From NCBI GenBank assembly GCA_900751815.1, contig CAADST010000045.1, forward strand, positions 1 through 9,720: a stretch of DNA of 9,720 bases, given 5' to 3'. This DNA is from Bacilli bacterium. Its GTDB lineage: Bacteria; Bacillota_I; Bacilli_A; RF39; UBA660. The stretch's first letter is position 1. Every line of letters begins with the position of its first letter. Made by a program: the position numbers and the translations under genes. This document shows positions 1-5,896 of this stretch, in pieces. The notes beneath the pieces are model-generated. The model did no database searches and was not told the DNA's origin. It saw only the letters and a list, made by a program, of their open reading frames with translations.

Positions 1-467
1 CCTCCATCTATACTAAAGTAGTATTTATCTACCGGATTTTCTCCTCCAGTTGTTGTAACACTTACTGTTATACTATTATATGTTTTTGTAGAACTTACAT
101 TAGTAATAGTTACTACATTATATAAATCAAAGTAAACATAACAAGCATCTGATTTATTTGATAATAATTCTACTATTCCATTTTCTCTATCCCATCTTAG
201 TTCTCCCCCGTTTTCACATCTACTTAAAGTTTCATTAAAAGCATAATTACCACTTGGCCATGTATTAGATGAAGACTCTACATAATTACCTGATTCATCT
301 TCTAACATTAGTGTTAGAAATGAATTATTAATTTGATTATTGTTTGGATTAGTATTGGCATAAACATTATTATCTTTACTATTATTAATTAATATTATAC
401 CAATTATTAAAATAATCAAACTTAATGTTAATAGCACGCTACTTATCACTAATATTTTTTTCTTCAT
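1..467 (-). CDS. Membrane-anchored surface protein, N-terminal part (partial, 3' end outside window)
   Basis: An open frame runs from an ATG at 465-467 to the window edge with no stop (about 155 residues). The start has a Shine-Dalgarno-like AAAGGA about 8 bases upstream. Residues 1-4 are MKKK and residues 5-27 form one strongly hydrophobic segment, so this is a signal anchor or uncleaved signal peptide with the rest outside the cell. A linker rich in Asn and Ser follows, then a segment with two cysteines (motifs SRCENGG and DACYVYFD) and then a Thr/Val-rich beta-type stretch ending KYYFSIDGG, which resembles the start of a fibronectin type III or other Ig-like repeat. Such proteins with repeated Ig-like modules are common in uncultured low-GC bacteria, but I recognise no specific function. 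It is divergent from the XRE repressor gene and may be controlled by it. The membrane anchor is seen directly; the Ig-like assignment is inference. Confidence 0.72.
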   Translation of the reverse strand, partial: MKKKILVISSVLLTLSLIILIIGIILINNSKDNNVYANTNPNNNQINNSFLTLMLEDESGNYVESSSNTWPSGNYAFNETLSRCENGGELRWDRENGIVELLSNKSDACYVYFDLYNVVTITNVSSTKTYNSITVSVTTTGGENPVDKYYFSIDG

Positions 468-510
468 ATTATATATCCTTTCATATTACCATATGGTTAT
501 ATATATTAAT

Positions 511-539
511 ATTATATTACCATTTAGGGATAAAGTCAA
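511..539 (-). promoter_or_regulatory. Sigma-A type promoter of the surface protein gene
   Basis: On the minus strand, TTGACT (534-539) is separated by 17 bases from a perfect TATAAT (511-516). Transcription would begin near 504, leaving a leader of about 37 bases before the ATG at 467. The promoter overlaps the one proposed for the divergent XRE gene. Confidence 0.65.
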
Positions 540-545
540 TATAAC
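517..545 (+). promoter_or_regulatory. Possible promoter of the XRE repressor gene
   Basis: TTACCA (517-522) and TATAAC (540-545) are 17 bases apart and correctly placed for the gene starting at 584. The match is weaker than for the opposing promoter. Its -35 lies inside a repeated ATATTACCAT site, as expected if the repressor controls itself. Confidence 0.35.
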
Positions 546-583
546 CAATCGAGAATATGAGAAAATAAGATTGGTGATAAACT

Positions 584-811
584 ATGGATGTACAAAGATT
601 AAAGGAAATTAGACAAGATAGAGATTTATATCAAAAAGATATTGCTAAAATATTAAATACATCACAAAAACAATATAGTTTATATGAAACAGGATTGCGA
701 CTTATACCTATTGATAAATTAGAAAAGTTAGCTAAATATTATGATACCTCAATTGATTATTTAATAGGATTAACTAATGAAAGAAAACCATATCCTAGAA
801 TAAAGAAATAG
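584..811 (+). CDS. XRE/Cro-CI family helix-turn-helix transcriptional regulator, 75 aa
   Basis: This short protein is a single Cro/CI-type helix-turn-helix domain with almost nothing else. Residues 5-60 give the five-helix pattern: KEIRQDRDLYQKDIAKIL, then the recognition-helix region TSQKQYSLYETGLR, then IDKLEKLAKYYDTSIDYLIG, which is the classic end of the HTH_3 family. It would bind DNA as a dimer in the cytoplasm, most likely as a repressor. It is the only plus-strand gene in the window, divergent from the surface protein gene and convergent with the HNH gene. The start at 584 is supported by GGTGAT 5 bases upstream. Repeated half-sites in the divergent promoter region suggest autoregulation and control of the surface gene. 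Its stop codon (809-811) lies inside a terminator stem. Single-domain XRE proteins also occur as antitoxins or phage-type repressors, but no toxin partner is visible here. Confidence 0.9.
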   Translation: MDVQRLKEIRQDRDLYQKDIAKILNTSQKQYSLYETGLRLIPIDKLEKLAKYYDTSIDYLIGLTNERKPYPRIKK

Positions 812-844
812 TGTTGATAAGTTTTATAATTATCAACACTATTT
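806..844. terminator. Bidirectional terminator shared by the convergent XRE and HNH genes
   Basis: AGTGTTGATAA (810-820) and TTATCAACACT (830-840) form a perfect 11-bp stem with a 9-base loop. A:T pairs extend it to 806-844, and T-rich stretches follow in both directions. The stop codons of both flanking genes (TAG at 809-811 on plus, TAG at 839-841 on minus) lie inside the stem. Confidence 0.85.
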
Positions 845-1879
845 TTCTTTTGTATAATAACATTTAGGATAATTACTACACCCAATAAAAACTCCATATT
901 TTCCTTTTTTCTCTATTAAGGCTCCTCCACAAACTGGACATATATCATCATCATTAATTTTATTGTTTTTGCCTTTATTACATCTTTCGCAAAGTGTTTG
1001 TAAATTACTCATTATTGTTTTTCCACCTTTAGATACAGGTATAATGTGGTCAACTTGTAATTTAGCTCCATCTTTGGCAGTAGCACCACATAAAACACAT
1101 GTAAAATTATCTCTTTTTAATACATTATATCTAATATCTTCATTCATTATGTGTCTTTCTATTTTGGAAGTTACTTCATATTTCTTACCATTTAGCCATA
1201 TATGATACATTGCCACCAATTGTTCATATGACATAATTTTCTTTTTAGAATATGTATTATATCCTTTAGGACTACTATAATATATTTCTATTTCACAATT
1301 AATATCATAAACTTTATTTGATATTTTTACTTTATTTATTAACTTTTGTTCTAATTTAATAAATGTCTTTTTGGACATACCTGCTTTTTTTTCAATCAAT
1401 TCCTCATCCAAATCGTAATTTATTTTAGATAATTGAGCAGTATATAAACTATATAGTTTTTCATTTCTTATTGCTTTTTCTATAGCTAATCTAATATCAT
1501 TTATATTATTTTCAATGTTATATCTTAATACTTCATCAAATTGAGCTCTATCATAACTTTTTAAAGAATATTCTCTATTTAAAATAGATATTTTATTATT
1601 TTCAATTGGTTCAAAATTGTAATTTTCATTAAGTTTTATAATTTCTTGATAATTTTTACTGGCTTTTTTTACTTCTTTGAACATTAACGATGTTATGCCA
1701 TCACCAATTAAAGGAACAATGACTTTTATTAAAAAGTAATAACTCAAATATACAATTATAGATAAAAATAATAGTATTATTAAAGTATCTTCATTTACAT
1801 TTATTGAATCTACAAATGTATAAACAATTATATAACTAGAAATCCATAATATTAATATTGTTATAATAACTCTTTTCAC
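839..1879 (-). CDS. Membrane-anchored HNH endonuclease with C-terminal topoisomerase-type zinc ribbon
   Basis: A 346-residue protein with three visible parts. Two hydrophobic segments (about residues 4-23 and 32-58) should form a membrane hairpin. A helical, Lys/Asn-rich region of no recognised family spans about 60-240. An HNH domain follows, with zinc cysteines C261/C264 and C297/C300 and the core VDHIIPVSKGG (D277, H278) plus N292, so the catalytic residues look intact. Residues 314-340 are a second zinc module, CPVCGG...FIGCSNYPKC (C314, C317, C334, C340), the zf-C4 type found at the C-terminus of topoisomerase I and in some Mrr-like nucleases. The predicted role is a DNA-cutting or DNA-processing enzyme held at the inner face of the membrane; the substrate is unknown. 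The start is GTG at 1877-1879, supported by GGAAGTG 5 bases upstream; the overlapping ATG at 1879-1881 runs straight into TGA. Domain calls are strong; a defence or uptake-related role is inference. Confidence 0.85.
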   Translation of the reverse strand: MKRVIITILILWISSYIIVYTFVDSINVNEDTLIILLFLSIIVYLSYYFLIKVIVPLIGDGITSLMFKEVKKASKNYQEIIKLNENYNFEPIENNKISILNREYSLKSYDRAQFDEVLRYNIENNINDIRLAIEKAIRNEKLYSLYTAQLSKINYDLDEELIEKKAGMSKKTFIKLEQKLINKVKISNKVYDINCEIEIYYSSPKGYNTYSKKKIMSYEQLVAMYHIWLNGKKYEVTSKIERHIMNEDIRYNVLKRDNFTCVLCGATAKDGAKLQVDHIIPVSKGGKTIMSNLQTLCERCNKGKNNKINDDDICPVCGGALIEKKGKYGVFIGCSNYPKCYYTKEK

Positions 1880-1901
1880 ATAATCACTTCCATCGGGTAT
1901 T

Positions 1902-1930
1902 ATTATATCATATAATTAAAAAGTTGATAA
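1902..1930 (-). promoter_or_regulatory. Possible promoter of the HNH nuclease gene
   Basis: A perfect TATAAT lies on the minus strand at 1902-1907, with a poor -35 (TTATCA, 1925-1930) at 17 bases. The -35 sits inside the terminator stem of the upstream rpsR operon, and the predicted leader is only about 15 bases. The -10 is convincing; the rest is weak. Confidence 0.35.
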
Positions 1931-1946
1931 CTTTTTAGTTATCAAC
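1914..1946 (-). terminator. Rho-independent terminator of the rpsF-ssb-rpsR operon
   Basis: GTTGATAAC (1923-1931) and GTTATCAAC (1938-1946) form a perfect 9-bp stem with a 6-base loop, followed on the minus strand by TTTTTAATT. It begins about 25 bases after the rpsR stop. Its core (GTTGATAA) is the same as in the terminator at 806-844 on the other side of the HNH gene. Confidence 0.8.
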
Positions 1947-1971
1947 ATAAATGTGTTCTTAAATAAAATAT

Positions 1972-2187
1972 TTATTTAACATATGGTATTAAAGCCATAA
2001 ATCTTGCATATTTAACTTGTTGTGCAATATGTCTTTGATGTTTAGCGCAAGCACCAGTCATACGACGAGGTAATATTTTACCTTTATCATTAATATATTT
2101 ATTAATAATCATAACATCTTTATAATCTACGCTTTTACCAGCACACATTTGACATATTTTTTTCTTTTTACGATAAAATTCTGCCAT
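1972..2187 (-). CDS. rpsR: 30S ribosomal protein bS18
   Basis: A 71-residue small-subunit protein that pairs with bS6 on the platform of the 30S subunit. The family signature YKDV...YINDKGKILPRRMTG and the C-terminal ARFMALIPY are clear. This copy is the zinc-binding (C+) form: CQMC at residues 12-15 and CAKH at 47-50 supply C12, C15, C47 and H50. The Bacillus subtilis protein lacks these ligands. It is the last gene of the rpsF-ssb-rpsR operon, 17 bases after ssb, with GGAGG 8 bases before the ATG and its own terminator downstream. The operon stops here, with no rplI or dnaB following. Confidence 0.97.
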   Translation of the reverse strand: MAEFYRKKKKICQMCAGKSVDYKDVMIINKYINDKGKILPRRMTGACAKHQRHIAQQVKYARFMALIPYVK

Positions 2188-2204
2188 ATAATAATCCTCC
2201 TTTT

Positions 2205-2690
2205 TTAAAATGGTAAATCATCACTACTTAAAGTAAATTCATCCCCAAAGTCTTTATATGGATCTTCTGAAATATCTGTAGTTTCCATTGTTTGACTCAT
2301 AGGTTCTGGAGCACTTGGACTATAAGCAACACTATTATCTACTGGAGATTGATAATCATTAGTTTGTCCTCCTTGACGAGAACCTAAAAATTCAAAATTA
2401 TCAACAACTACATCAGTAGTATATCTTTTTGTACCATCCTGAGCATCATAACTACTGTTTCTAATTCTACCAGTAACACTTATTAATTGACCTTTTTTAC
2501 AATATCTATTAATTGTTGATGCCGTTCTATTAAATGCAACACAATTAATAAATTCTGTTTCTTTTTCTCCATTACGATTTACAAAGTCTGAGCTACATGC
2601 TAAAGAAAATCTAGAAACTTCCATATTACTTTGAGTCATTCTTGATTCCGGATCTCTAGTAAATCTTCCAATCAACATTACTTTATTCAT
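2205..2690 (-). CDS. ssb: Single-stranded DNA-binding protein
   Basis: A 161-residue SSB that coats single-stranded DNA in replication, repair and recombination. Residues 1-105 are the OB-fold, starting MNKVMLIGRFTRDPE with later landmarks TEFINCVAFNRTA and KKGQLISVTGRI. Residues 106-150 are a flexible Gln/Ser/Pro-rich linker. The protein ends SSDDLPF, the conserved acidic tip that recruits partner proteins, so the gene is complete. F53 stands where many SSBs have a DNA-stacking tryptophan. The start codon overlaps the rpsF stop by one base (TAATG), with AAGGAG inside the end of rpsF, indicating coupled translation. Standard middle gene of the rpsF-ssb-rpsR operon. Confidence 0.97.
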   Translation of the reverse strand: MNKVMLIGRFTRDPESRMTQSNMEVSRFSLACSSDFVNRNGEKETEFINCVAFNRTASTINRYCKKGQLISVTGRIRNSSYDAQDGTKRYTTDVVVDNFEFLGSRQGGQTNDYQSPVDNSVAYSPSAPEPMSQTMETTDISEDPYKDFGDEFTLSSDDLPF

Positions 2691-2983
2691 TATTTTTCTC
2701 CTTCTAATTTGATAATTAAATGTCTTAAAACATTTTCATTGATAGAAACCTTACGATCAAATTCATGAATAGTTTCTCTATCAGCTTCAACAGTCATTAC
2801 ATAGTAGTAACCACTAACTTCCTTATTTATAGGATAAGCTAATTTTTTTCTACCCATTTCTTTGAATTCAATAACTTTTGATGGTTTCTTGTTTATAAGT
2901 TTTTGTAAATCTTCACTAGTTTTTTTAATCTTATCTTCTTCCATTGTAGATTTAACTATAAACATGATTTCATACTTAGTCAT
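2690..2983 (-). CDS. rpsF: 30S ribosomal protein bS6
   Basis: A 97-residue protein of typical bS6 length. It shows the family start (TKYEIMFIVKSTMEEDKI), the central MGRKKLAYPINKEVSGYYYVM and the end INENVLRHLIIK. It binds the 30S platform as a dimer with bS18, encoded two genes downstream. The start at 2983 is chosen because GGAGGT is 7 bases upstream and the ATG 4 bases earlier meets a stop after three codons. It leads the rpsF-ssb-rpsR operon behind a consensus promoter and a structured leader that can mask this ribosome-binding site. Confidence 0.97.
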   Translation of the reverse strand: MTKYEIMFIVKSTMEEDKIKKTSEDLQKLINKKPSKVIEFKEMGRKKLAYPINKEVSGYYYVMTVEADRETIHEFDRKVSINENVLRHLIIKLEGEK

Positions 2984-2992
2984 TCATTCCAC

Positions 2993-3047
2993 CTCCTTAC
3001 GGTCTAGTACGGCTTCAAATAGAAGCAAGGAGTAATTTCTTTTACTC
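2993..3047 (-). promoter_or_regulatory. Probable S6:S18-responsive leader RNA upstream of rpsF
   Basis: Read on the minus strand, CTCCTTGC (3025-3032) can pair with GTAAGGAG (2993-3000), masking the rpsF Shine-Dalgarno (7 Watson-Crick pairs plus one G-U). Inside it sits a short hairpin GCTTC/GAAGC (3012-3016 with 3022-3026), followed by an unpaired 3' strand carrying two CCG triplets (near 3010-3012 and 3000-3002). A hairpin with a CCG-containing bulge is the known S6:S18 leader type, in which the S6-S18 complex represses its own operon. A competing upstream hairpin GAGTAA/TTACTC (3030-3035 with 3042-3047) uses some of the same bases. The pairings are seen in the sequence; protein binding is inferred from the family. 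Confidence 0.6.
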
Positions 3048-3053
3048 GCAAGT

Positions 3054-3082
3054 ATTATAACAAATATATGCTAATGTTTCAA
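3054..3082 (-). promoter_or_regulatory. Promoter of the rpsF-ssb-rpsR operon
   Basis: TTGAAA (3077-3082) and a perfect TATAAT (3054-3059) are separated by 17 bases on the minus strand. Transcription should start near 3047, at the first base of the leader's upstream hairpin. Confidence 0.85.
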
Positions 3083-3100
3083 CAAAAATTAGTTATTTTT

Positions 3101-3131
3101 AAGAAAAAAGATAGCAATTAAATGCTATCTT
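3101..3131 (-). terminator. Rho-independent terminator of the acyltransferase gene
   Basis: AAGATAGCA (3108-3116) and TGCTATCTT (3123-3131) form a 9-bp stem with a 6-base loop, followed on the minus strand by a run of six T. The stem overlaps the gene's TAA stop (3130-3132). Confidence 0.85.
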
Positions 3132-4269
3132 AAGCTAATTTCTTTTTTGTACTTTTTTTTTCTATTTTTTCTCTTCTAAATAATGGTGTAACAATATAAT
3201 CATCGATGCACATCATTATATAAGCACAACATAATGTAAATAGAATATTAAATACAATACTTGCATGATAACTCATTTCTGGGAATATATGAGCTATTAA
3301 GAACACTATAACAATATGTGATGCATAGTAATATAGTGATAATCTTCCTAGAAAATTACATACACTACTATTATCATAAAGTACTGATATATAATCTTTA
3401 TTAGTTAATAGAATTATTGTAAATAACAAAATTATTATACCATTAGTAAATTCACTCCAAGAAATTCCCGCATAGATTGTGTAAATCAAGAATATTGCAA
3501 TACCTATATGTAATACACTAAATGTTAGTTTCAGACCTTCACTAAATTTCTTTTTGCGTAAGTAATCAACAACATAATATATTAACATACCAATACACAT
3601 TCCTGCCATAACACGAGCTAGTCCATTTGGAAAGCCTATAGCATTCACACTAGTTCTATCCCATCCAATGTCTGTTAAACCAACACTAGCATAAGTTAAA
3701 ACAACAAATAATGGAGCAAACAAACCTGTGAAGAAGTCTTCACTCTTAGATACAATATAGTATAAGAATAATCCTGCAATTATTAAAGCAGATATATACC
3801 AAAGTGGTCCATTCCAAAGTTGAGAAACACCCGCAACTGGTTCAACAATAACTGTTTTAAGTTCAAGTAGTCCTACTGCTCCAATTTGGGATATTCCTAA
3901 AAATTCCCAAATAGAATCCATGAATACTCCAAAAATTTCTGTTATTTTAGTACCACTGATAGCATTTCTTACTATAAATGCAAATAATACACCCATAAAT
4001 ATTGTTGGATATAAAGCTTTAAATCTTCCTCCAGTATATTTCCAAGCTGCCTTGGCGGGTTTAGCAAAATCTTCTTTTTTATGTTTTTGATAATGGGCCA
4101 TTAAAAAATAGCCAGATAAAAACAAGAAGAAAGCTAAAACTCTACCTCCAGTAAATATTAAATCTTCACCAGAATCTCGCCATATAAAAGTATTTAAATG
4201 ACCTAAAGCTATAGCAACAGTTAATATAAAGCGCCATAACTCAATGGTTGATATTTTACTACTTTTCAT
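3130..4269 (-). CDS. Acyltransferase 3 family integral membrane protein
   Basis: A 379-residue polytopic membrane protein with about ten hydrophobic segments. The N-terminus carries the family's R-X10-H motif: R13 and H24 in ELWRFILTVAIALGH, followed by FFLFLSGYFLMAHY for the second segment. This family (OafA/WecH-like) moves acyl groups, usually acetyl from acetyl-CoA, across the membrane onto sugars of cell-surface polysaccharide, peptidoglycan or lipids; the acceptor cannot be told from the sequence. It lacks a fused SGNH domain, so it is the bare membrane form. The C-terminus is a Lys-rich cytoplasmic tail. It stands alone, with its own strong promoter and terminator, and AGGAAGG about 10 bases before the ATG. 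Confidence 0.88.
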   Translation of the reverse strand: MKSSKISTIELWRFILTVAIALGHLNTFIWRDSGEDLIFTGGRVLAFFLFLSGYFLMAHYQKHKKEDFAKPAKAAWKYTGGRFKALYPTIFMGVLFAFIVRNAISGTKITEIFGVFMDSIWEFLGISQIGAVGLLELKTVIVEPVAGVSQLWNGPLWYISALIIAGLFLYYIVSKSEDFFTGLFAPLFVVLTYASVGLTDIGWDRTSVNAIGFPNGLARVMAGMCIGMLIYYVVDYLRKKKFSEGLKLTFSVLHIGIAIFLIYTIYAGISWSEFTNGIIILLFTIILLTNKDYISVLYDNSSVCNFLGRLSLYYYASHIVIVFLIAHIFPEMSYHASIVFNILFTLCCAYIMMCIDDYIVTPLFRREKIEKKSTKKKLA

Positions 4270-4303
4270 AAATCAATCCCTTCCTAGTATCTCTACTATA
4301 TAA

Positions 4304-4332
4304 ATAATAAAATAAGATAGAATTTTTGTCAA
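4304..4332 (-). promoter_or_regulatory. Promoter of the acyltransferase gene
   Basis: A perfect TTGACA (4327-4332) and TATTAT (4304-4309) with exactly 17 bases between them on the minus strand, about 35 bases upstream of the ATG at 4269. Confidence 0.8.
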
Positions 4333-4360
4333 TAAAATTAATGGTATTTTCTTACAAAAT

Positions 4361-4390
4361 AAAAGCTCTGGATTAATTACCAGAGTTTTT
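4361..4390. terminator. Terminator of the BI-1/RDD operon
   Basis: CTCTGG (4366-4371) and CCAGAG (4380-4385) form the GC-rich core. A G-U pair and four A-T pairs extend it to 4361-4390. The 8-base loop contains the RDD gene's TAA stop (4373-4375). On the minus strand it is followed by TTTTATTTT; the opposite side is also T-rich. Confidence 0.78.
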
Positions 4391-5143
4391 TCTTGTACTT
4401 TTCTTTTTATTTGATGTTGTTTTAGCTTTTGTTTTATTATTATTTTTAGTAGGTTTATTTTCTTCTTTAACTTCTACTTCAATAGTTTCTTTTTCTTCTT
4501 TTTTACTAGGTATTTCTTTTACTTCTTCTTCGTTATTAATTACTTCTGTACTAATTACTTTAGTACCAGCTACAAAATCATGTAAACCACGATTATCACG
4601 TCTTAATACTACCATTAATATTATCACAGACATAACAAGTAATTGTAGATAACTTACTACCATTGATAAATTATAATAAGCTGTTTCATTAAATAGATAA
4701 ACACCAACAATTAATATAATACTAAATATAATATTATTTAATATAAGTGATCTTACAAAATAATGACCTATATTTAATTCTTTATCTTTATTACTTACTA
4801 CTCTTAATTTAAGGATCTTTTTACCTATTGTTTGACCTTTTAAGAAATATTGAATAATTACAAAATATATTATTAAACTAACAACTGATATGCTACTATT
4901 TATTACTTTATATTTAGCGATTTTATAATTTAAGTCAATTACTTGATCTTTATATTCATCACTATTTGTATCAATATCACCATTATTAGCGTCTTCAATT
5001 AACTTAGTATATTCTTCATAATATTTATTATAATCATCTATATAAGGATTAATAGCTTTAATATTAATAAATGGAGTTACAACAATAGAAACTATTAAAA
5101 TATCTATCAGATATGCTATTATTCTTTTTAAACTGGTATCCAT
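4373..5143 (-). CDS. RDD family membrane protein with charged C-terminal tail
   Basis: A 256-residue membrane protein of the RDD family. The N-terminal segment has the family pattern R-x2-A-x3-D (R7, A10, D14 in KRIIAYLIDILIV). The second landmark is GQTIGKKILKLRVV (about 103-116), and the third is DNRGLHDFVAGTKVI (about 183-197). Three to four membrane segments are visible, with a hydrophilic loop at about 30-80. After residue 200 comes a tail that is first Glu-rich, then Lys/Asn/Thr-rich, probably cytoplasmic and disordered. Function is unknown; some RDD proteins are linked to ion or compatible-solute transport. I chose the ATG at 5141-5143, overlapping the upstream TGA as TGATG with AAGGAG 9 bases before it; a TTG one codon upstream (5146) is possible but less likely. 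Translationally coupled to the BI-1 family gene. Confidence 0.86.
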   Translation of the reverse strand: MDTSLKRIIAYLIDILIVSIVVTPFINIKAINPYIDDYNKYYEEYTKLIEDANNGDIDTNSDEYKDQVIDLNYKIAKYKVINSSISVVSLIIYFVIIQYFLKGQTIGKKILKLRVVSNKDKELNIGHYFVRSLILNNIIFSIILIVGVYLFNETAYYNLSMVVSYLQLLVMSVIILMVVLRRDNRGLHDFVAGTKVISTEVINNEEEVKEIPSKKEEKETIEVEVKEENKPTKNNNKTKAKTTSNKKKSTRKNSGN

Positions 5144-5790
5144 CAATCATCGCTCCTTCCAAACAATTGTAATAATCGTAAGAATAAATTAATAAAATCT
5201 AAATATAATTCTAATGCTCCATATATTGCTAAATTATCTTCAGGTAATCCACTATTTTCTAAATATTTTATTCTTTGAACATCATAGATAGTATAACCTA
5301 TAAATATTGCAATAATTATAATTGATAATATTAATTCTAATGTAGAACTACCAATAAATATATTTATAAGTGATACTATAACAACCGCCAACAAGCCAAA
5401 TAACAAATAGACTCCTACTTTAGTTAAATCAATTTTTGTTACATAGCCAATTAATGATAATAATGCAAAAAACACTGCAGTTACTAAAAAGACTAAAATA
5501 ATTGAGCTAACTTCAAACACTACAAATATTGATGCAAAAGTTAAGCCACTTACAAATGAATAAAGCAAGAAACATACCTTTGCAGTTGCAGGTTTCATTT
5601 TCATGACTCTTGCTGATAGGACAATTACAAGTACTAATTCAACCATTATTAATATGATATATGTCCAACTATTTAAGAAAATATTTTCAAGCATTACTTC
5701 ACTAGTTGATGTTAAATAACCTGTTGCAAATGTTACAAGCAAACCAAAACACATCCATAAAAATGTTTTACTAATTAAATTATTTTTCAT
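5143..5790 (-). CDS. Bax inhibitor-1 family (YetJ/YbhL-like) membrane protein
   Basis: A 215-residue protein with seven hydrophobic segments. Family signatures are LLYSFVSGLTFASIF (about 75-89), GYTIYDVQRIK (about 165-175) and GALELYLDFINLFLRLLQLFG (near 191-211). The aspartates D170 and D198 match in context the di-aspartyl pH sensor of Bacillus subtilis YetJ, a pH-gated calcium leak channel of the same family; that activity is inference here. Length is normal. GGAGG lies 5 bases before the ATG at 5788-5790. It is the first gene of a two-gene unit with the RDD protein, the reading frames overlapping by one base. Confidence 0.9.
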   Translation of the reverse strand: MKNNLISKTFLWMCFGLLVTFATGYLTSTSEVMLENIFLNSWTYIILIMVELVLVIVLSARVMKMKPATAKVCFLLYSFVSGLTFASIFVVFEVSSIILVFLVTAVFFALLSLIGYVTKIDLTKVGVYLLFGLLAVVIVSLINIFIGSSTLELILSIIIIAIFIGYTIYDVQRIKYLENSGLPEDNLAIYGALELYLDFINLFLRLLQLFGRSDD

Positions 5791-5805
5791 ATTCCTCCTG
5801 ATAAA

Positions 5806-5834
5806 ATTATATCATTTTTATTATTATATGTAAA
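5806..5834 (-). promoter_or_regulatory. Promoter of the BI-1/RDD operon
   Basis: TTTACA (5829-5834), 17 bases, then a perfect TATAAT (5806-5811) on the minus strand. The leader would be very short, under 15 bases. A second TATAAT on the same strand (5823-5828) with a poorer -35 could give a longer leader. Confidence 0.6.
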
Positions 5835-5896
5835 TAAATTAGTTTTTATAAAATATGGCAAGAGTTATATGATTAAATTAACAGATAACATTTTGT

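Larger units (their letters stand above)
483..546. promoter_or_regulatory. Operator-like repeats between divergent XRE and surface protein genes
   Basis: The 10-mer ATATTACCAT occurs at 483-492 and again at 514-523, exactly 31 bp apart, about three helical turns. The first copy is part of a perfect palindrome, ACCATATGGT (488-497). A second inverted pair is GGTTATAT (495-502) and ATATAACC (539-546). These sites cover both divergent promoters and the start of the surface gene leader. The adjacent XRE gene is the obvious candidate binder, but binding is inference. Confidence 0.45.

Noticed and set aside
963..1205. Plus-strand open frame of 80 codons inside the HNH gene
   Set aside because: It lies wholly opposite a gene with clear HNH motifs, has no ribosome-binding site and no recognisable product.
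584..1879. Toxin-antitoxin pair made of the XRE and HNH genes
   Set aside because: The genes are convergent rather than co-transcribed and the HNH protein is membrane-anchored and large; nothing shows pairing.
5144..5146. TTG as the start of the RDD gene
   Set aside because: The ATG immediately after it overlaps the upstream stop in the common TGATG form and has acceptable spacing to AAGGAG.
5800..5896. Terminator after the broken regulator gene
   Set aside because: Only a weak 5-bp stem (5866-5870 with 5885-5889) without a T-tract is visible, so read-through into the BI-1 gene is possible.
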